A stretch of 64,000 bases of DNA, taken from Streptomyces sp. TG1A-60. GTDB taxonomy: Bacteria > Actinomycetota > Actinomycetes > Streptomycetales > Streptomycetaceae. How positions within the stretch are numbered: position 1 is the first letter of the stretch; every line of letters begins with the position of its first letter. Where the stretch lies: NCBI RefSeq assembly GCF_037201975.1, contig NZ_CP147520.1, forward strand, positions 3,720,001 to 3,784,000, in the 5' to 3' direction. Under the pieces are notes generated by a model. That model was not told where the DNA came from, did not search any database, and saw nothing but the letters and a program-made list of their open reading frames with translations. The position numbers were made by a program, and so were the translations under genes. Shown in pieces: positions 60,198-64,000 of this stretch.

Positions 60198-60363
60198 GGT
60201 CCGCTCCTTGTATGTGCGGGTGGCGTTGTGCTTACGAGCCCTGACCTAGGGTTGCGACATCATCGTCGGCCCCATCCTTCCAGACATGACCGGATGCTCC
60301 GGCCAGGGCGTCCCGAACTGCTCGGTGAACCCTGGCCTCGGCGCTCCCCCGGTCGGGGCGAGC

Positions 60364-60918
60364 TCAGTCGAGGCCCAGCTCGTCCTTCGAGAACGCGAAG
60401 CGGTACGGGACGCCCGCGCCCTGCTCGATCTTCTCGGCGGCGCCGGTCGCCCGGTCGACGATGGTGGCGACGGCGACGACCTCCGCGCCGGCCGCACGCA
60501 CGGCCTCGACGGCGGTCAGCGGGGAGCCGCCGGTGGTGGACGTGTCCTCCACGACGAGGACCCGGCGGCCCGCGATGTCGGGCCCCTCGACCCGTCGCTG
60601 CATGCCGTGCGCCTTGGCCGCCTTGCGGACGACGAACGCGTCGAGCCTGCGGCCCCGCGCGGCAGCCGCGTGCAGCATCGCGCCGGCGACGGGGTCGGCG
60701 CCCATGGTGAGCCCGCCGACCGCGTCGAAGTCGAGGTCGGCGGTCAGGTCGAGCAGTACCTGCCCGACCAGCGGGGCGGCCTCGCCGTCGAGCGTGACGC
60801 GGCGCAGGTCGACGTAGTAGTCCGCCTCCAGGCCCGACGACAGGGTCACCTTGCCGCGCACCACGGCCTTGTCCTTGATCTGCTGCAGCAGCGATCCGCG
60901 TACGTCCACGTCAGTCAT
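60364..60918 (-). CDS. pyrE: Orotate phosphoribosyltransferase
   Basis: 184 residues from ATG 60918 (MTDVDVRGSLLQQIKDKAVVRG). LSSGLEADYYVDLRRVT, GGLTMGADPVAGAML, FVVRKAAKAHGMQRRVEG and the PRPP loop VLVVEDTSTTGGS. Makes OMP from orotate. The aldose epimerase gene lies 32 bp upstream, so the two are probably co-transcribed. Confidence 0.96.
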   Translation of the reverse strand: MTDVDVRGSLLQQIKDKAVVRGKVTLSSGLEADYYVDLRRVTLDGEAAPLVGQVLLDLTADLDFDAVGGLTMGADPVAGAMLHAAAARGRRLDAFVVRKAAKAHGMQRRVEGPDIAGRRVLVVEDTSTTGGSPLTAVEAVRAAGAEVVAVATIVDRATGAAEKIEQGAGVPYRFAFSKDELGLD

Positions 60919-60950
60919 GGCAGCCAGCTTAAGGGGGCCCTTATGTCCCC

Positions 60951-61745
60951 TTACAGCCGCCGCCAGGTCCAGGTGGTCGTGGCTTCGAGGGGGTCGATGG
61001 GGGTGACCAGACGGGGGTGGGTGTTGAGGCCGTCGGGCGGGCCGGTCTGCGGCTCGACGCACACGGCCTCCGCCTGCTCGTCGTAGACGACGACCCACTC
61101 CTCCCGGGAGGCGACCTTCAGCTCCAGCCGGCCCGGCCAGGTGAGGGTGACGTCGACGCCGCCGGGCATGCCGAAGCAGTCGTCCCAGGGGCCGGGCTTC
61201 GGGTCGAGGCGGTTGCCGGTCGGGAGGTGGTCCGCGCCGCGCTCCTCCTGCCAGGCGGGTGTGAAGTCGATCCGTACGTCCTCCCCGCCGCCCGCCAGGT
61301 TCCGGTTGAACCAGGGGTGCCAGCCGATCTGGGCCGGGAAGGAGGAGTCGTACGTCTCCACGGAGATGGTGAGGGTGAGGGCGTCCGGGGTGAGGGCCGC
61401 CACCTGGGTGACGCGTCCGGGGTAGGGCCAGGGCTCGACGAGGTCGTAGGTGAGGACGGCCTGGGTGTCGCCGTGGCTCGCGACGCGCCACGCTCCGTCG
61501 CGCGCCGTGCCGTGGATGGCGTGGGGCGGGGCGTTCAGGGGCATCTGCCGCACGCTGCCGCCGCTGAGGAACCGGCCGTCCCGGATGCGCCCGCACCACG
61601 GCACCATCGGAAAGCACCCGAACCGCTCGCCCTGACGCAGCAGTTCGACCCCACCGACGCGCAGCCCCGCCACCCGGCCACCGTTCCCCGGCGCCAGCAC
61701 GACCTCCGCGTCACCCGCGGCCAACGTGATCTCTTCGCTACTCAC
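60951..61745 (-). CDS. Aldose 1-epimerase family protein
   Basis: 264 residues, GTG start. Galactose-mutarotase fold with PMVPWCGRIRDGRF, catalytic His pair in APPHAIHGTAR and IGWHPWFNR, and the late acidic residue region AVCVEPQTGPPDGLN. Interconverts anomers of a hexose or sugar phosphate; substrate not assignable. Immediately upstream of pyrE. Confidence 0.93.
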   Translation of the reverse strand: MSSEEITLAAGDAEVVLAPGNGGRVAGLRVGGVELLRQGERFGCFPMVPWCGRIRDGRFLSGGSVRQMPLNAPPHAIHGTARDGAWRVASHGDTQAVLTYDLVEPWPYPGRVTQVAALTPDALTLTISVETYDSSFPAQIGWHPWFNRNLAGGGEDVRIDFTPAWQEERGADHLPTGNRLDPKPGPWDDCFGMPGGVDVTLTWPGRLELKVASREEWVVVYDEQAEAVCVEPQTGPPDGLNTHPRLVTPIDPLEATTTWTWRRL

Positions 61746-61820
61746 CCCTTCGACCCTACTGGGCCCGCCGGCCCAGCAAGTTCAGGGCGCTCGACAGGGT
61801 TCAACGGAGTGCGACGCGGT

Positions 61821-62292
61821 TAGGTGGGAGCCCGGTGGGGGCAGTCCCACGAGTTGAAGAGCACTCCGCCCAGCGTGCCGGTTCCGTGGTAGCGCGCCTG
61901 GCTCCACTGGGCCGCGGACATGGCCGAGGCGTCCACTCGGCGAAGGGGCGCGCCGAGCTGCTCGCGGCCGAGGACCACGAACCCCGCCGCGCCGAACGCG
62001 TCCGCCCACGACGGCGGTACGAGGAACTCGTCGTCGTAGGGTCCAGGCGCTCCCGGACGAACGCGATCCAGGGGTGGTGGATGTGGCAGAGAACGACGCT
62101 CTCGGCCGTTTCATGGATCACCGAGGCGGTGTGGAAGGTCCTGGGACAGCTCCGTTCCTCCATCTGTCCCACCCGCCCTCCGGTAGCGCGGGCGACCGTG
62201 TAGAGGGCGGTGCGGAACGCCCGTCCGTCCGTCTTCGGCGGCGGCCTCTCGTCGAGCCCGAAGAGGCCCGAGGCTCCCGGCGGCGTCGGCAT
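61821..62292 (-). CDS. Conserved hypothetical protein, split by a frameshift
   Basis: About 156 residues once joined. The first frame (ATG 62292) reads FRTALYTVARATGGRVGQMEE...SVVLCHIHHPWIAFVRERLDP; the rest (YDDEFLVPPSWADAFGAAGF, LGAPLRRVDASAMSAAQWSQAR, YHGTGTLGGVLFNSWDCPH) is in another frame to TAA 61821. Adding one C at 62038-62040 joins them into a smooth protein. As sequenced, translation runs on in the wrong frame to 61801. I know no named family. Its start overlaps the stop of the CoxG-like gene (TGATG), so it is coupled to it. Confidence 0.7.
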
Positions 62293-63287
62293 CAGCGGCG
62301 TCTGCGGAGGGCGCGGCTCACGATGACGGCGGTGGCGACGGCCAGGGCAGCCGCCGGGGCCGCCCAGCGGAGAGCCGCGCTCGCGGAGACGGTCTCGGGC
62401 GCCGGGACCGGGGCGTACCGGCCTCGTGGCGGCGCGTGGTCCACCTCCTCCGCGCTGCGGCCGATCATCGTCCGGCGCGCGTGCGCGGCCTCGGCCGGCG
62501 GCTCGTTCCCGGCGACGAAGTCGCCCTCGGCGAAGGGGTCGAGGGGCGACGGGGGGACATCGCTCTCGAAGGCGGAGGCCGGGGGCTCGTCCTCGCCCGA
62601 GGCTCCGGTGTCACCTGTGGGTCCGGCGGCTTCGGTGTCAGCGGTTCCGGCGGCTTCGGCGTCCGTGGTGTCGGCGGACTCTGGGGCTTCGGCGGATTCG
62701 GCGGATTCGGCGTCAACGGTCGGGGCGTCCTCGCCCTCGTCCTCGCCCTCGCCCTCGTCCTCGGCTGGACCTCCAGCGGCCTCGGGAGCCTTGGTCTCGG
62801 GGGCAGGGGTTCCTTCTTCCTCCTGCTGCCCCTGCCTCGTCCCCTCTTCCTTCTCTCGCTCTTCGTCGGCCACGGCCCCCAGGTTCTCCGCGAACCTCCC
62901 CAGCAGCCGTGTCACCGCCGAGGACACCCCCTCGGGCGGGAGTTCGGTCACACGGCCGTCGGCGGTGGCCGTGCCGACGTAGGTGAGGGTGGTGCCGCCG
63001 AGGGCCGGGACGAGGCCGAGGGTGAGGGTGAGCTGGACGGAGCCGGTTCCGCGGGATTCGGTCGCGTCGCCCTCGACGGCGTAGGAGCCGTCGTCCTGGG
63101 GGGTGACACGGAGGGCGCCGCGGTAGGTGATGGTGTGGCCGGCGACGCGTACCCTCAGGCGGCCGGCCACGGGTGGGGTCCCCGCGTCCTGCTGGAGCCC
63201 GGGGACCGCTCGGGCCACCCGCTCGGGGTCGGACAGCGCCTCCCGGAGGCGGCCGACGGGAACCGGAACGAACACCTCATGCTCCAT
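62292..63287 (-). CDS. Tail-anchored CoxG/SRPBCC-family protein
   Basis: 331 residues from ATG 63287 (MEHEVFVPVPVGRLREALSDPERVARAVPGL). An N-terminal SRPBCC ligand-binding domain of the CO-dehydrogenase subunit G type (to about residue 140: GRLRVRVAGHTITYRG...RLLGRFAENLGAV). Then a ~130-residue strongly acidic Glu/Ala/Asp/Thr-rich linker, and one C-terminal helix AAPAAALAVATAVIVSRAL with an RRRR end, so it is a tail-anchored membrane protein. No CO dehydrogenase genes are nearby. Function unknown. Confidence 0.8.
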   Translation of the reverse strand: MEHEVFVPVPVGRLREALSDPERVARAVPGLQQDAGTPPVAGRLRVRVAGHTITYRGALRVTPQDDGSYAVEGDATESRGTGSVQLTLTLGLVPALGGTTLTYVGTATADGRVTELPPEGVSSAVTRLLGRFAENLGAVADEEREKEEGTRQGQQEEEGTPAPETKAPEAAGGPAEDEGEGEDEGEDAPTVDAESAESAEAPESADTTDAEAAGTADTEAAGPTGDTGASGEDEPPASAFESDVPPSPLDPFAEGDFVAGNEPPAEAAHARRTMIGRSAEEVDHAPPRGRYAPVPAPETVSASAALRWAAPAAALAVATAVIVSRALRRRR

Positions 63288-63428
63288 GGCAGTCGAGCCT
63301 ACCCAGCAGGCGCCGCACCGCACCCGTACATACGCGTTATCGCTCGCGTTCCGCCCCGAGCGGCCCCACCCGGCCCACCCAACCCAACGGCCCACCCAAC
63401 CCACCCGGCCCATGCGGTCGCACGAGGC

Positions 63429-64000
63429 TCAGCCGGCGTACCTCGGATGCACCAGCGTCGACGGCGGCAGCCCCTCCACGCGGTCGTCCGCGTCTAGTCG
63501 TACCGCCCCTGCGCCGAGGTCCGGCGGCGGGAGGCGGGCATCCGACGGCATCGGCGTCGGCGTCGCCAGGACGAAGCCCCAGTCGTGGGGCACGCGGGAG
63601 GTGTGGGCCGTGCGGTCGGGGCCGGTGACGAAGCCGGGGTCGGGTGCGGTGACACGGTAGGGGGTGGTGTGCAGCCCGGCGGCGCGGACGGTCGCGTCGA
63701 CCGTCCAGAAGACGTGCCGACGGGACGACACCGGGCCCGCGTGCACCACGATCCGGCCGTCGTGGGCCAGGACCTGGCGGGCCAGGCCGTAGAACTCCTG
63801 CGAGTACAGCTTGGTGCTGGCGGTGATGCCGGGGTCGGGGAGGTCCGAGATCACGACGTCGTACGTCGCCGTCGAGCGGGCGTCCCGCAGCCAGGCGAAG
63901 GAGTCCTCCGTGAAGACGCGGACGCGGTCGTCGTCGTAGGCGTGGCCGTTCAGGGCGGCGAGCGCGGGGTCCGCGCGGGCCAGGCGCACCACGCCCGGGT
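63429..64000 (-). CDS. Spermidine synthase-like protein, 3' part (runs off the window)
   Basis: C-terminal ~190 residues. [15 protein letters not shown], then [30 protein letters not shown] and GRIVVHAGP are the polyamine aminopropyltransferase core after the cofactor-binding strand. The apparent start at 63992 is internal; the gene continues beyond 64000. In Streptomyces this type usually carries N-terminal membrane helices, which cannot be seen here. Confidence 0.88.
   Translation of the reverse strand, partial: PGVVRLARADPALAALNGHAYDDDRVRVFTEDSFAWLRDARSTATYDVVISDLPDPGITASTKLYSQEFYGLARQVLAHDGRIVVHAGPVSSRRHVFWTVDATVRAAGLHTTPYRVTAPDPGFVTGPDRTAHTSRVPHDWGFVLATPTPMPSDARLPPPDLGAGAVRLDADDRVEGLPPSTLVHPRYAG

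Overview
The window is Streptomyces chromosome. The coding regions are very GC-rich with strongly G/C-biased third positions. Many genes start with GTG, and one with TTG. Genes are packed with ATGA/GTGA stop-start overlaps, and gene families such as SARP regulators, ECF and SigE-family sigma factors, P450s, SURF1 and DUF5063 are typical of the genus. From memory, the right two thirds (asd-ask, DUF5063-recR-ybaB, Ser/Thr kinase, aminotransferase, purA, P450, kynurenine genes, fba, pyrE) follow the core-chromosome order of S. coelicolor. The left third is more accessory.

Layout, left to right. 1-5.5 kb: a DrrAB-type drug exporter facing a split AfsR/SARP-type regulator. 5.5-7.0 kb: broken remnants (choice-of-anchor P protein, a secreted-protein N-terminus). 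7.1-11.3 kb: a translationally coupled minus-strand set of P450, MAB_1171c-type membrane protein and ImmA metallopeptidase, with an EspR-like XRE regulator upstream, inverted/direct repeats and a small SD-led ORF. 11.6-13.0 kb: a secreted GH43/AbfB arabinanase-like enzyme. 13.9-14.2 kb: a structured small RNA candidate with a Crp-like site, then a strong terminator. 14.3-17.6 kb: a zinc-starvation cluster (permease + TIGR03943 protein diverging from a cysteine-free L32 and a COG0523 GTPase) with a Zur-like box between. 17.8-25.1 kb: a His-rich membrane protein, an ECF sigma factor, a frameshifted S9 peptidase, an NTF2-like protein, SURF1, and a SigE-family sigma factor with a membrane partner.

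25.7-34.3 kb: asd-ask, an OmpR-type two-component system, a secreted NTF2-like protein, an M56 peptidase, DUF5063-recR-ybaB. 34.6-43.8 kb: a SLATT protein diverging from a receptor Ser/Thr kinase, an aminotransferase, a GntR regulator coupled to a large glycosyltransferase fusion with a TTA (bldA) codon, and a conserved hypothetical. 44.2-49.7 kb: a VapB-like antitoxin, purA, a diacylglycerol-kinase-like gene, half of an ABC-2 exporter, a small membrane protein and a second P450. 49.8-55.5 kb: a NarL-type two-component system with a truncated paralogous regulator, then tryptophan-to-anthranilate genes (formamidase, kynureninase, tryptophan dioxygenase). 55.6-57.3 kb: a broken serine integrase between an orphan DUF3151-like 3' tail and a DUF3151 gene. 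57.4-64 kb: MFS transporter, fba, pyrE, aldose epimerase, a hypothetical, a tail-anchored CoxG-like protein and the end of a spermidine-synthase-like gene.

Six genes are split by what looks like a single missing base, mostly in C/G runs (near 3411, 19655, 47693, 56558, 58811, 62039). This pattern suggests assembly error as much as real gene decay, so each should be checked before being called a pseudogene. The most unusual unit is the EspR-like XRE / ImmA / MAB_1171c / P450 set.
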